Positions 29,493-38,266 of a DNA stretch of 47,825 nucleotides are shown one piece after another. Source of the DNA: Bacteroidales bacterium. Lineage in GTDB: Bacteria; Bacteroidota; Bacteroidia; Bacteroidales; WCHB1-69. The notes under the pieces were generated by a model, which worked only from the letters and a program-made list of their open reading frames with translations, made no database searches and was not told where the DNA came from. Location: contig JAITUN010000218.1 in assembly GCA_031286285.1 (NCBI GenBank), forward strand, positions 1 through 47,825, given 5' to 3'. The position numbers and the translations under genes are program-made. The stretch's first letter is position 1. Every line of letters starts with the position of its first letter.

Positions 29493-30377
29493 ATGGATAT
29501 TAAACACTTATCTCATAACGAAATCAACCGCGAAAAGTGGGATGCCTGCATTAAAAATGCCTGCAATTCTTTAGTGTATGCAGAAAGTTGGTATTTAGAT
29601 ACTGTTTCACCCAAATGGGAAGCGCTGATTTGCGGAGATTATGAATATGTGATGCCGTTGCCGGTCAAGAAAAAATATGGAATCTCTTTTTTAGTACAAC
29701 CTCCATTGACACAACAGCTTGGTATATTTTCATCAAAAAAAATTGATAAAAAAATGGTAGAATCTTTTATTAAAAAAATACCTTATTTCAGTTATCATTT
29801 GTGTTTGAATGAACAAAATCCTTTCTGTAATGGGAGTAAACAACTCAATTTTATTCTGAACTTAAATAATACCTATGATACGCTATCTTCTTCTTACTCA
29901 AAAAATATGAAACGAAATCTGAAGAAAGCGATCGATTTTAATATTGAAATAAAAACAGATCTATTACCTATTGATTTCTTTCATTTTTATAATTCTGTTG
30001 AGAAAAGTTATCCGGTTGCACCGAATAGAAAGGTCTACTCATTGGTTGAAAATAGTTTTGGGAGAGAAAAAATAACTTTATATGGCGCTTATAGTAGTAA
30101 TAATGAATTGATATCGGCGCTTTGTTTGCTTCATTCTTCACAAAGATTGATATATTTACTTCCTGTTTCTAATCCTGAGGGAAAAGAAAAGTTAGCGATG
30201 TTTAGAATAGTAGATTCTATTATTCACAACTATGCAAATCAAAACTTTATCTTAGATTTTGAAGGCTCTAATGTTGAGAGTGTGGCAAAGATCTATCAAG
30301 GGTTTGGCGCCCAATTACAAACTTATTTTCAAGTAAAGCGTTGGAGTATAAATGATTTTGGGAAATATTTATATTAA
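29493..30377 (+). CDS. GNAT/FemAB-like acyltransferase domain protein
   Basis: Likely start MDIKHLSHNEINREKWDACIKNACNSLVYAESWYLD at 29493; central SSSYSKNMKRNLKKAIDFNIEIK and C-terminal ILDFEGSNVESVAKIYQGFGAQLQTYFQV. Confidence 0.65.
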   Translation: MDIKHLSHNEINREKWDACIKNACNSLVYAESWYLDTVSPKWEALICGDYEYVMPLPVKKKYGISFLVQPPLTQQLGIFSSKKIDKKMVESFIKKIPYFSYHLCLNEQNPFCNGSKQLNFILNLNNTYDTLSSSYSKNMKRNLKKAIDFNIEIKTDLLPIDFFHFYNSVEKSYPVAPNRKVYSLVENSFGREKITLYGAYSSNNELISALCLLHSSQRLIYLLPVSNPEGKEKLAMFRIVDSIIHNYANQNFILDFEGSNVESVAKIYQGFGAQLQTYFQVKRWSINDFGKYLY

Positions 30378-30425
30378 GCCTTGTTAAGAAAGAATATAGC
30401 TAAAATAGATATCCAATGCAAAATA

Positions 30426-32999
30426 TCAAAACAACCCCACCCTTTTATAAACCTGATTCAACTCTTCAACAGTTTTTACTTTTACTTCCCTCGCTTTGCT
30501 TCCCATGGAAGGTCCAACAATGCCAAACTCTTCCATTTGATCCATGATTCTTCCGGCACGGTTGTAGCCGAGTTTTAGTTTGCGTTGAATCAATGATGTG
30601 GATCCCATTTGCGATTGTACAATTAGCGTAGCTGCTTCCATAAACATATTGTCAATCTCGTTGGTATCAATAAATTCATCTTCGCCACTGCCTTTTCCTT
30701 TTTCATCCATAATATATTCAGGGAGTAAGAATGGTTCGGGGTAGGCTTGCTGCTCTTCAATAAAATTGGCGATTCTTTCCACTTCTGGGGTGTCCACAAA
30801 AGCGCATTGCAGTCGGATGAGGTCACTACCTGTGGAGAGTAACATATCTCCTTTTCCAATGAGCCGGTCGGCGCCGTTGGCATCTAAAATAGTTTGAGAA
30901 TCAACTTTTTGTACAACGCGAAATGCCAATCGAGCAGGAAAGTTAGCTTTAATAGAACCTTTAATGATATTCACCGAGGGGCGTTGTGTAGCAATAATAA
31001 GATGAATTCCAATAGCTCTGGACAACTGCGCCAAACGTGCAATGGGAACTTCCACTTCTCGCCCTTCAGTCATAATTAAATCAGCAAACTCATCTATAAT
31101 CAAGACGATGTATGGCATATAGTCATGATCTAAAGCCGGAGAGAGCTTTCTTGAACAAAATTTTTGATTATACTCCTTAATGTTTCTCACTTTAGCCAAA
31201 TTCAGCAAACCCAATCGTTTATCCATTTCAACACAAAGGGAATTAAGAGTTTGCACCACTTTTTTGGTGTCTGTAATTATGGGGTTATCGGCATCGGGAA
31301 GTTTTGCCAAGTAGTGATTCTCAATCACAGAATAGAGGGTAAGTTCAACTCTTTTAGGATCTATCAAAACAAATTTCAATTCTGAGGGGTGTTTTTTATA
31401 TAGTAATGAGGTAATTATGGCGTTTAATCCTACCGACTTTCCCTGTCCTGTTGCTCCTGCCATGAGCAGGTGCGGCATTTTGGCTAAATCTACGACAAAA
31501 GGCTCATTACTAATAGTTTTTCCGAGTCCAATCGGTAAATCAAATTTATTATTTTGAAATTTATCGGAATGGATAATCTCTTTCATAGAGACCAACTGCG
31601 CATTTTTATTAGGCACTTCAATACCAATAGTTCCTTTTCCGGGAATTGGGGCAATGATACGAATACCCAGCGCAGCCAAATTCAGTGCAATATCATCTTC
31701 AAGGTTTTTAATTTTAGCGATACGAATCCCGTCGGCAGGTACAATTTCGTACAAGGTAACCGTAGGTCCCATAGTTACCGAAATTTGCTTGATAAAAATC
31801 CCGAAATGCTTGAGTGTGGTTTCAATTTTATCTTTGTTTTCCATCAACTCAGCCATGATCGTATCCTTGTCTATCTCTTTAATCTCGTAGTTATTCAACA
31901 AATCGAGGCTTGGGAATTTGTACATAGACAAATCTAATCGTGGGTCAAAGTCTTCCAAGGGCAAGTTATCCATTATCTCTTCATCATCGTTTATTCCTGT
32001 TATTCCGAGCGAAGCGAAAAACCTTGAAGTATCATCATTTTCATCTTCATTTTCTTCAAACCCTTCAATGGGTGCGGACACAATCTTAAACTCGGCTTCC
32101 TGTTCTACACCCACTTCACTCTCATCCGCCAACCGCTTACCTCCATCTTTTGCACCCTCACCAATAAAAGTAACTCCCTTATTATCATACTCATCGCGCA
32201 ACTCATTCATATTTTCGATGTATAATTCCGGAAGTTTTTGGGAATCAGTATCTGAACTGTCATTCCGAGCGCAACGAGGAGTCTCCTCTTTCCTTTCTAA
32301 CTTCTGACTTCTGACTTCTCCTTTCTCCTTTCTCCCTTCTCCCTTTACCGCAATCACCTCCAGCATTTTCTTTGGCGAGATATTATAAAACAGTACAAGA
32401 ATAATAATTAAAGTTGCAAAAAGAATAAGTCCGGTACCCCAATAATGTGTATGGAAAGTAAGAATTTTAGAGACCTTATTTCCAAATGCTCCTGATACAA
32501 ATGCATAGTCTGATTCTACAAGAAAACAACCAAAAACAGTTGAAAACCATGCCATGGTAATAATTGTTGCGAGTGTTGTTAAGAATGGAGGAAGAATAGA
32601 TCGTTCGAAAGTTAATTTAAAGCCGTATATGAAAAACAACAATACAAAACCTACTGAGAAAAATCCGAATGTGTAACTGATAAACTTTACAGCTAAGTAT
32701 GCGCCTAAAGTACCTGCTGCATTTTCATTTTTCTCTGTATGAGATTCCACTTGTGAGTAGTCATCATGAAAATGAAAATAGGAAGAAACAATAGAAATGC
32801 AAAGCAAAACAGCAAAAGCCATGAGCAAAATGCCATACACTTGCACCATGCGTTTACTTGTTAAAAATCCCCATAAAGATAAACCACTACTTTTTGTACT
32901 CTTTTTTTCAGATGATTTTGCTTTTTTCGAATTTTTACTCTGTTTTTTGTGATTTTTTGTAACTTTCTTATTGGTTTGCTGATAGTTTGATAGTTTCAT
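30426..32999 (-). CDS. ftsK: DNA translocase FtsK
   Basis: 857 aa; N-terminal TMs; PHLLMAGATGQGKSVGLNAIITSLLYK, VLIDPKRVELTLY, IDEFADLIMTEGREVEVPIARLAQLSRAIGIHLIIATQRPSVNIIKGSIKANFPARLAFRV; gamma domain at C-term. Confidence 0.97.
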   Translation of the reverse strand: MKLSNYQQTNKKVTKNHKKQSKNSKKAKSSEKKSTKSSGLSLWGFLTSKRMVQVYGILLMAFAVLLCISIVSSYFHFHDDYSQVESHTEKNENAAGTLGAYLAVKFISYTFGFFSVGFVLLFFIYGFKLTFERSILPPFLTTLATIITMAWFSTVFGCFLVESDYAFVSGAFGNKVSKILTFHTHYWGTGLILFATLIIILVLFYNISPKKMLEVIAVKGEGRKEKGEVRSQKLERKEETPRCARNDSSDTDSQKLPELYIENMNELRDEYDNKGVTFIGEGAKDGGKRLADESEVGVEQEAEFKIVSAPIEGFEENEDENDDTSRFFASLGITGINDDEEIMDNLPLEDFDPRLDLSMYKFPSLDLLNNYEIKEIDKDTIMAELMENKDKIETTLKHFGIFIKQISVTMGPTVTLYEIVPADGIRIAKIKNLEDDIALNLAALGIRIIAPIPGKGTIGIEVPNKNAQLVSMKEIIHSDKFQNNKFDLPIGLGKTISNEPFVVDLAKMPHLLMAGATGQGKSVGLNAIITSLLYKKHPSELKFVLIDPKRVELTLYSVIENHYLAKLPDADNPIITDTKKVVQTLNSLCVEMDKRLGLLNLAKVRNIKEYNQKFCSRKLSPALDHDYMPYIVLIIDEFADLIMTEGREVEVPIARLAQLSRAIGIHLIIATQRPSVNIIKGSIKANFPARLAFRVVQKVDSQTILDANGADRLIGKGDMLLSTGSDLIRLQCAFVDTPEVERIANFIEEQQAYPEPFLLPEYIMDEKGKGSGEDEFIDTNEIDNMFMEAATLIVQSQMGSTSLIQRKLKLGYNRAGRIMDQMEEFGIVGPSMGSKAREVKVKTVEELNQVYKRVGLF
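31998..32029. repeat. REP-like palindromic repeat fragment inside ftsK
   Basis: tgttattccgagcgaagcgaaaaaccttgaag; the related CATTCCGAGCG motif recurs at 32259-32289. Confidence 0.65.
32259..32289. repeat. REP-like palindromic repeat fragment inside ftsK
   Basis: gtcattccgagcgcaacgaggagtctcctct; encodes the junk-like peptide PRCARND in the FtsK frame and SFRAQRG on the opposite strand. Confidence 0.7.
32291..32348 (-). repeat. Heptamer array inside the ftsK coding region
   Basis: On the + strand ...CTGACTT CTGACTT CTCCTTT CTCCTTT CTCCCTT CTCCCTT TACC; the - strand has AGAAGTC AGAAGTC AGAAGTT units as in the intergenic arrays. Confidence 0.85.
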
Positions 33000-33082
33000 A
33001 TATTATTATAGATGGATTGACAAAAATACATTTTGTTGTTTAAAAAAATAACTTTGAAGAAAATTCGTTATAAAACGTAATT

Positions 33083-33090
33083 TATTTTTG
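33083..33090 (+). promoter_or_regulatory. -7 promoter element upstream of exbB
   Basis: TATTTTTG, 20 bp before ATG 33110. Confidence 0.5.
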
Positions 33091-33109
33091 CATAAAACGA
33101 TAAAATTGT

Positions 33110-33814
33110 ATGAAAACTCTTTTTTTATTAGAAATACCTGTTTCTAATTCCGACATGATTTCAACTTCAACACCTGAACCGGTTATTGAAAAATTAAGAA
33201 TCCTTGATTTGGTTTTTATGCCGGGCAGTTTATGGATTATGATTCCACTATTGGTAATGTTTGCATTAGCGATCTATATTTTTGTTGAGCGCTGGCTTTC
33301 CATCGGCAAAGCAGCAAGAGAAGAGCGTAATTTTATGAACAATATTCGCGATTTTATTCACTCCGGAAAAATTGAATCCGCTTTAGCATTGTGTAAAGGA
33401 AATGCAACGCCCTTAGCGCGAATGATTGAAAAAGGGATTACTCGCGTTGGAAAACCATTGTCTGATATTAGCGCAGCAATTGAAAATACAGGAAATCTTG
33501 AAGTGCAACGCTTGGAAAAAAGAGTATCAGTGTTGGCTACCATTGCCGGCGCTGCACCCATGCTCGGATTCCTAGGTACTGTGGTTGGAATGGTAATCGC
33601 ATTTCACAATATGGAAGCAAACCCTAACAATTTGAATATTGCCGAATTGTCCGGAGGGATATATACGGCAATGATTACAACAGTGGGCGGGCTTATTGTT
33701 GGAATCATTTCCTACTTTTGCTACAATATTATCGTGGCACGAATATCGCAAGTAGTCTATATGCTTGAAGCTAAAAGTACGGAATTTATTGATCTGTTGC
33801 ACGAACCAATTTAA
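33110..33814 (+). CDS. exbB: MotA/TolQ/ExbB proton channel family protein
   Basis: 234 aa; VSVLATIAGAAPMLGFLGTVVGMVIAFHNM, GIYTAMITTVGGLIVGIISYFCYNII. Confidence 0.92.
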   Translation: MKTLFLLEIPVSNSDMISTSTPEPVIEKLRILDLVFMPGSLWIMIPLLVMFALAIYIFVERWLSIGKAAREERNFMNNIRDFIHSGKIESALALCKGNATPLARMIEKGITRVGKPLSDISAAIENTGNLEVQRLEKRVSVLATIAGAAPMLGFLGTVVGMVIAFHNMEANPNNLNIAELSGGIYTAMITTVGGLIVGIISYFCYNIIVARISQVVYMLEAKSTEFIDLLHEPI

Positions 33815-33934
33815 TAGTGGTTAATGATTAGTGATTTCTGCTTAATTTATTATCTCACTATTCATTACGCCCTATTAAAAAAAACTAAACACTAACCATT
33901 TATCATTAACCGTTAATCATTAATCATTAATATA
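33815..33934. repeat. Heptamer arrays between exbB and exbD: 3 reverse-orientation units then 7 forward units
   Basis: 33815-33835 TAGTGGT TAATGAT TAGTGAT (reverse complement family); 33886-33934 TAAACAC TAACCAT TTATCAT TAACCGT TAATCAT TAATCAT TAATATA, abutting exbD ATG at 33935. Confidence 0.92.
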
Positions 33935-34378
33935 ATGGCAATAAAAATTCAAAATAAAAGGAGCGCAGAGTTTAGCACAGCATCCATGTCGGACTTAGTG
34001 TTTTTGCTCCTGATTTTTTTTATGATTACCTCCACCTTAGTGGCGCCGAATGCCATCAACCTTTTGCTTCCAAAAAGCGATTCAGGAAAACAGTTGGCGG
34101 CAAGAAATATTGAAGTATATATTGATGCCGACAAGAATTATTATGTAAATCCCAAAAAACAGGATGCACAACCTGTGCCTTATGGGGAGTTGTTGATTGT
34201 TTTACAGGGAATTGCCGAAACCGATAACAGTGATCAACGGACTATCATTTTACGTGCTGACAAATCGGTACCTATTGAGTGTGTAGTAGCGTTTTACGAT
34301 GTATTAAATGCCTTAAATGCAGGAATAGAAGAAACACAAAGATATAAACTGCTTTTAGCTACAGAAGCCAAATCATAA
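33935..34378 (+). CDS. exbD: ExbD/TolR family biopolymer transport protein
   Basis: 147 aa; AEFSTASMSDLVFLLLIFFMITSTLVAPNAINLLLPKS. Confidence 0.92.
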   Translation: MAIKIQNKRSAEFSTASMSDLVFLLLIFFMITSTLVAPNAINLLLPKSDSGKQLAARNIEVYIDADKNYYVNPKKQDAQPVPYGELLIVLQGIAETDNSDQRTIILRADKSVPIECVVAFYDVLNALNAGIEETQRYKLLLATEAKS

Positions 34379-34380
34379 CT

Positions 34381-35061
34381 ATGAGTACCGAAACAAAAAA
34401 TAAAGTAATCTCTTCTTTTGTAACAGCATTGGTGATGTTGTTGCTGTTGTTTGTTCTCTATTTTTTCAGAATGTATTCACAAGTACCGCCACCGGAACCT
34501 CAAAAAATGATTTTGATAGAATTAACTTCCGGAGGTGGCGGAGGGGGTGGCTCTGATATGCAAAGGTCAGCACACAATTTAGCAAGTGATGAACCCAACT
34601 TAGCAACGCAAGAAGCAGAAGAAGCTCCGGAGGTTATTTTAAATTCAAAAAATGACAATGCGGTAGCTTCTGAATCTAAGCTGGAGCCGGGAGCAACCTA
34701 TAGTCCCGGAAAAGGAGGCGGTGCAGGCGGGGGAACAGGTACGGGAAGCGGAACAGGAGCCGGCATGGGGTTAGGATCAGGAGAAGGATCAGGATCAGGC
34801 GCAGGAAAAGGAAGCGGATATGGAGATGGTCCGAGACGTTACTTAAATATGCCAGATGTCAATGTTCCAGAAAATGGAAAAGTTTACGTTGAAGTACATG
34901 TTACTGCACAAGGAAATGTGATTAGTGCCCGTATTCTAAATTCAACTCAATATCCAACAACAATAACAAACTCTCAAATTCAGAACGAATGCATAAAAAG
35001 AGCGCTTTCTGCAAAATATGTTAACGGAAAAGATGAGTTTCGGATAATTTTGTTTCAATAA
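34381..35061 (+). CDS. TonB-like energy transducer with Gly/Ser-rich linker
   Basis: 226 aa; N-terminal TM; GKGGGAGGGTGTGSGTGAGMGLGSGEGSGSGAGKGSGYG; C-terminal GKVYVEVHVTAQGNVISARILNSTQ; directly after exbD. Confidence 0.8.
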   Translation: MSTETKNKVISSFVTALVMLLLLFVLYFFRMYSQVPPPEPQKMILIELTSGGGGGGGSDMQRSAHNLASDEPNLATQEAEEAPEVILNSKNDNAVASESKLEPGATYSPGKGGGAGGGTGTGSGTGAGMGLGSGEGSGSGAGKGSGYGDGPRRYLNMPDVNVPENGKVYVEVHVTAQGNVISARILNSTQYPTTITNSQIQNECIKRALSAKYVNGKDEFRIILFQ

Positions 35062-36456
35062 CTACAAACTTTTCTTCAGCCAACTCTCAAGTTCGTCCGA
35101 AAAAATATCTTTCCTAAGAACCCTTTTATTATTATCTAAAATCATGATGGTGGGTATAAGACGAATGTCGTAAAGATGTTCTTCCGAAATCTTTAAATCG
35201 TAATTCCATCCGTGCATCCAATTCTTATTGGCTTTTGAGTTGAGATAATTATGCCATAACTCTTCCTTGCTTTCAAAATAGACGGTTACTACTTTTACTT
35301 TTCCACTAACAATTGCATTGTAGAGTACTTCCATATTTTTCATTTTTTCCCTAATCTCTCCGCAAGTAGGACAATCGGGGTTTTGAAAATAGAGTATCAA
35401 ATATTCAGCCTCAATAGCATACAAATGGGTGGTGTCTCCATTTTCAAACAGAATATTAAAATCAGTAGCAAATTCACCTTCCAAATTTTTGCTGATAAGA
35501 TTTAGTTCGTATTGATAGCGTTGCTTACGGGTTTCCTCTAAATCAGTTGTTTCTAAAATATCTTGCAACATAGAAATGTACAACTTTTCATCACGATAAG
35601 GAGATTTAATATTACCGAAATCATGCTCTAAAAAATCGAAAAAAACATAATAGATGTTTCTGTTTTTCTTGCTCTCATTAAGAACTTTAAGAACAATGGG
35701 AATGGCAACTCCAGTTTCTAAGTTAAGAATCTGTTGGGCAAACGTTTTATATTTATTGTACAATACTGGGGTATTAATCAGCCTATCATCTTCCCAGGGA
35801 AAGTCATCAAAAAGATGCTCAGAGGTATAAGAAAAAAGTTTCACCCTATTGCGGTAATAATCTTGAGGAGGAGGCGGAAATTCTAATGAACTTTGAATTA
35901 TTGTAGCCAATAATTGTCCTTTATTTTCCTTAATAATTCTTTCCTGATAAACTCTTTTTTCATCATTGATAAAATTAAATTTCGCTATAAATGTATCAAC
36001 AAAAGCCTGCATCATTGAGTTTGGCATCTCTTTTTGTTGCATCTTTTGAAATTCATCATTAATTTCTTTGAGTTGTTTATTAAATTCAAACATTTTTTTC
36101 ATGTAAGCTCTGTTTGCACTGTTTTCTTTGCTTCCATCAATATAAAGATCATCTTCTGATAAAGAAATCGTAAATTTTTGATTTTTTGCGTCCGAAATCA
36201 AAAATTCAGAAACAATCATAGAGTCGGCTTCAATAACATAAATACCTGCTATTAAAGGGGTTTTATCTTTTATAGTAATGTCGTTTCCAAATTTTAATGC
36301 ATATATATTCATATATTTTTTTTCTTTTGTATTATATGCTTTTACAAAAAGAGAGTCTGCAGAAATATTTTCTGTCTTAATTCTAATCTGATAACCCGAT
36401 TGTGCGTTTGCAATACATAGAAAAGCGCAGAAAAATATAATAAATGGATGTTTCAT
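35062..36456 (-). CDS. Thioredoxin-like / DUF5106-type redox protein
   Basis: 464 aa; signal peptide; LILYFQNPDCPTCGEIREKMKNMEVLYNAIVSGKVKVVTVYFESKEELW (CxxC) and IRLIPTIMILDNNKRVLRKDI. Confidence 0.8.
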   Translation of the reverse strand: MKHPFIIFFCAFLCIANAQSGYQIRIKTENISADSLFVKAYNTKEKKYMNIYALKFGNDITIKDKTPLIAGIYVIEADSMIVSEFLISDAKNQKFTISLSEDDLYIDGSKENSANRAYMKKMFEFNKQLKEINDEFQKMQQKEMPNSMMQAFVDTFIAKFNFINDEKRVYQERIIKENKGQLLATIIQSSLEFPPPPQDYYRNRVKLFSYTSEHLFDDFPWEDDRLINTPVLYNKYKTFAQQILNLETGVAIPIVLKVLNESKKNRNIYYVFFDFLEHDFGNIKSPYRDEKLYISMLQDILETTDLEETRKQRYQYELNLISKNLEGEFATDFNILFENGDTTHLYAIEAEYLILYFQNPDCPTCGEIREKMKNMEVLYNAIVSGKVKVVTVYFESKEELWHNYLNSKANKNWMHGWNYDLKISEEHLYDIRLIPTIMILDNNKRVLRKDIFSDELESWLKKSL

Positions 36457-36542
36457 TTAGCTGATTTTTGAGTGGCAAAGATAGAAAAACTAGAGGGCAA
36501 TTCATTGAAATTTCATTTTTTTTAGTAGTTACAAAAAAACTC

Positions 36543-36550
36543 TAATTTTG
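36543..36550 (+). promoter_or_regulatory. -7 promoter element upstream of the rhomboid gene
   Basis: TAATTTTG (TAnnTTTG). Confidence 0.5.
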
Positions 36551-36589
36551 CAGCCCTTTACACAAAACTACAATAATATAAAAACTATT

Positions 36590-37543
36590 ATGAGCGATAT
36601 TAGAATAAGAAACTACTCCCTTTTGCCTCAAGTTGTAAAAAATCTATTGATTATCAATGGGATAATGCTTTTGGCAACTTTTGTTTTTAAAACACGCGGA
36701 GTTGATTTGAATGCAATTTTCGGACTGCACTTTTATACATCTAAAAGTTTTGAGATATGGCAGCCCATCACTTATATGTTTATGCATGGCGATTTTTTGC
36801 ATTTGTTTTTTAATATGTTTGCATTATGGATGTTTGGCGCTGCATTAGAAAATACGTGGGGTAGTAAAAAATTCCTGATCTATTACTTTGTATGTGGCAT
36901 AGGAGCGGGATTAATACAAATGCTAGTGAATGGAGTACAAATCCATTTATTATCCCAACATCTCCCTCAAGAAACCATTCAACAAATACATGATATAGGG
37001 CCACAGCTATTTAAAGGTAATAGAGAATTTGTTTCTAAAGCGGTACAAAAAATAAATGTTGCAATGAACGTACCTACAGTAGGTGCTTCCGGCTCTGTGT
37101 TCGGCTTATTGCTTGCTTTTGGTATGATGTTTCCAAATTCTTTGATTTTTGTCTATTTCCTGCTTCCTCTAAAAGCCAAATGGTTTGTAATTTTTTATGG
37201 CGCAATAGAATTGTTTTATGGCGTAACAGGAACCAACAATGGTATTGCACACTTTGCACACTTAGGCGGGATGCTGTTTGGCTTCTTCTTAATTCTTTAC
37301 TGGAACAAAAGATATAGATTCCTTAAAATTAAAATGTTCAATTTCAAAAAGAAAAGAAATATAAAATATACTACCTCTTCTAAATATTACTATGAACCTC
37401 ATCATCTTAGTGATGAAGATTATAATTATCAAAAGAAACAGAAAGAAGAACGACTGAACCTCATCTTAGACAAGATTTCAAAAAACGGTTATGAATCACT
37501 AACACAAGAGGAAAAAGAGTTTTTATTTAGCCAAAAAAGATAA
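36590..37543 (+). CDS. Rhomboid family intramembrane serine protease
   Basis: Start MSDIRIRNYSLLPQVVKNLLI at 36590; HGDFLHLFFNMFALWMFGAALENTWGSKKFLIYYFVCGIGAG, GASGSVFGLLLAFGMMFP, HFAHLGGMLFG. Confidence 0.93.
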   Translation: MSDIRIRNYSLLPQVVKNLLIINGIMLLATFVFKTRGVDLNAIFGLHFYTSKSFEIWQPITYMFMHGDFLHLFFNMFALWMFGAALENTWGSKKFLIYYFVCGIGAGLIQMLVNGVQIHLLSQHLPQETIQQIHDIGPQLFKGNREFVSKAVQKINVAMNVPTVGASGSVFGLLLAFGMMFPNSLIFVYFLLPLKAKWFVIFYGAIELFYGVTGTNNGIAHFAHLGGMLFGFFLILYWNKRYRFLKIKMFNFKKKRNIKYTTSSKYYYEPHHLSDEDYNYQKKQKEERLNLILDKISKNGYESLTQEEKEFLFSQKR

Positions 37544-37691
37544 CAGGCTAAAAACCAAAGAAAGCCTCTTAAAATTGATATTTTGGGGCAAATTTTGGAT
37601 ATTTCAGCAATAGACATATCCTCAAAAACTAATCATAATCAGTATAATAAACAACGGCAAACAAGAACAAAAGAAAGGAAAACACGTATTA

Positions 37692-37799
37692 TTATTGATT
37701 GTCATCTGCAAAAAATCTTTTACCTGCTTTTGTACGTGAAAAGACAACAAAGAATAACGCCATAGCGATTAACGTTGAACACATGATAATTGCACCCAT
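37692..37799 (-). CDS. Uncalled 35-aa small membrane protein
   Basis: Manual translation: MGAIIMCSTLIAMALFFVVFSRTKAGKRFFADDNQ*. Starts 4 bp after the stop of the DUF6722-like gene. Confidence 0.6.
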   Translation of the reverse strand: MGAIIMCSTLIAMALFFVVFSRTKAGKRFFADDNQ

Positions 37800-37803
37800 A
37801 ATA

Positions 37804-38007
37804 TTAATTTTTTTGATTATTATTTTTAATTATTTTTTTTTCTTTGATAAAAAGTAGTCCGGCACAGAATGTTGAAATAACAGTGATAATCCCAATAAAA
37901 TACATTATCCATTTTTGTTCAAATCCGCCCAAAAACGAAGATATTAATACCGCAGTTGCCACATATTTGGCAATATCCATAAACCACTTGCCTATCTCTT
38001 TATTCAT
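37804..38007 (-). CDS. DUF6722-family small membrane protein
   Basis: MNKEIGKWFMDIAKYVATAVLISSFLGGFEQKWIMYFIGIITVISTFCAGLLFIKEKK; start set at 38007 because a reverse-strand TATTTTTG element sits at 38029-38036, inside the longer ORF. Confidence 0.75.
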   Translation of the reverse strand: MNKEIGKWFMDIAKYVATAVLISSFLGGFEQKWIMYFIGIITVISTFCAGLLFIKEKKIIKNNNQKN

Positions 38008-38141
38008 AATAAATTTTGTTTTAACGCGGCAAAAATAAAAAAAAGCAAACAACAATATAATTGAATGGGTAAAGAAATAAAAAAAAAACAATGAATAAAA
38101 CGTTATTTTTACCGCACCATGAAAACAAAAACTTAATAGTG

Positions 38142-38240
38142 TATTTTTGCACTTGAATAAAAAGCCCGTAAAAATGGATAAAAAAGGCTGTTTTGTTACT
38201 GAATTGTTACCCGCTTTAAGTAATGGCGGGCTTTTTATTT
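38142..38240 (+). ncRNA. Candidate small RNA or leader with two mutually exclusive hairpins
   Basis: TATTTTTG at 38142-38149; AAAAAGCCCG (38159-38168) pairs perfectly with CGGGCTTTTT (38227-38236), competing with CCCGCT (38210-38215)/GGCGGG (38225-38230) plus T run. Confidence 0.4.
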
Positions 38241-38266
38241 CAATATCAATACATTACAAAAATTAT

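Noticed and set aside
31918-32307. 129-aa plus-strand ORF antisense to ftsK (..VIPSEAKNLEVSS..SFRAQRGVSS..)
   Set aside because: Antisense to ftsK; SEAKN/SFRAQRG peptides are typical mistranslations of dispersed palindromic repeats.
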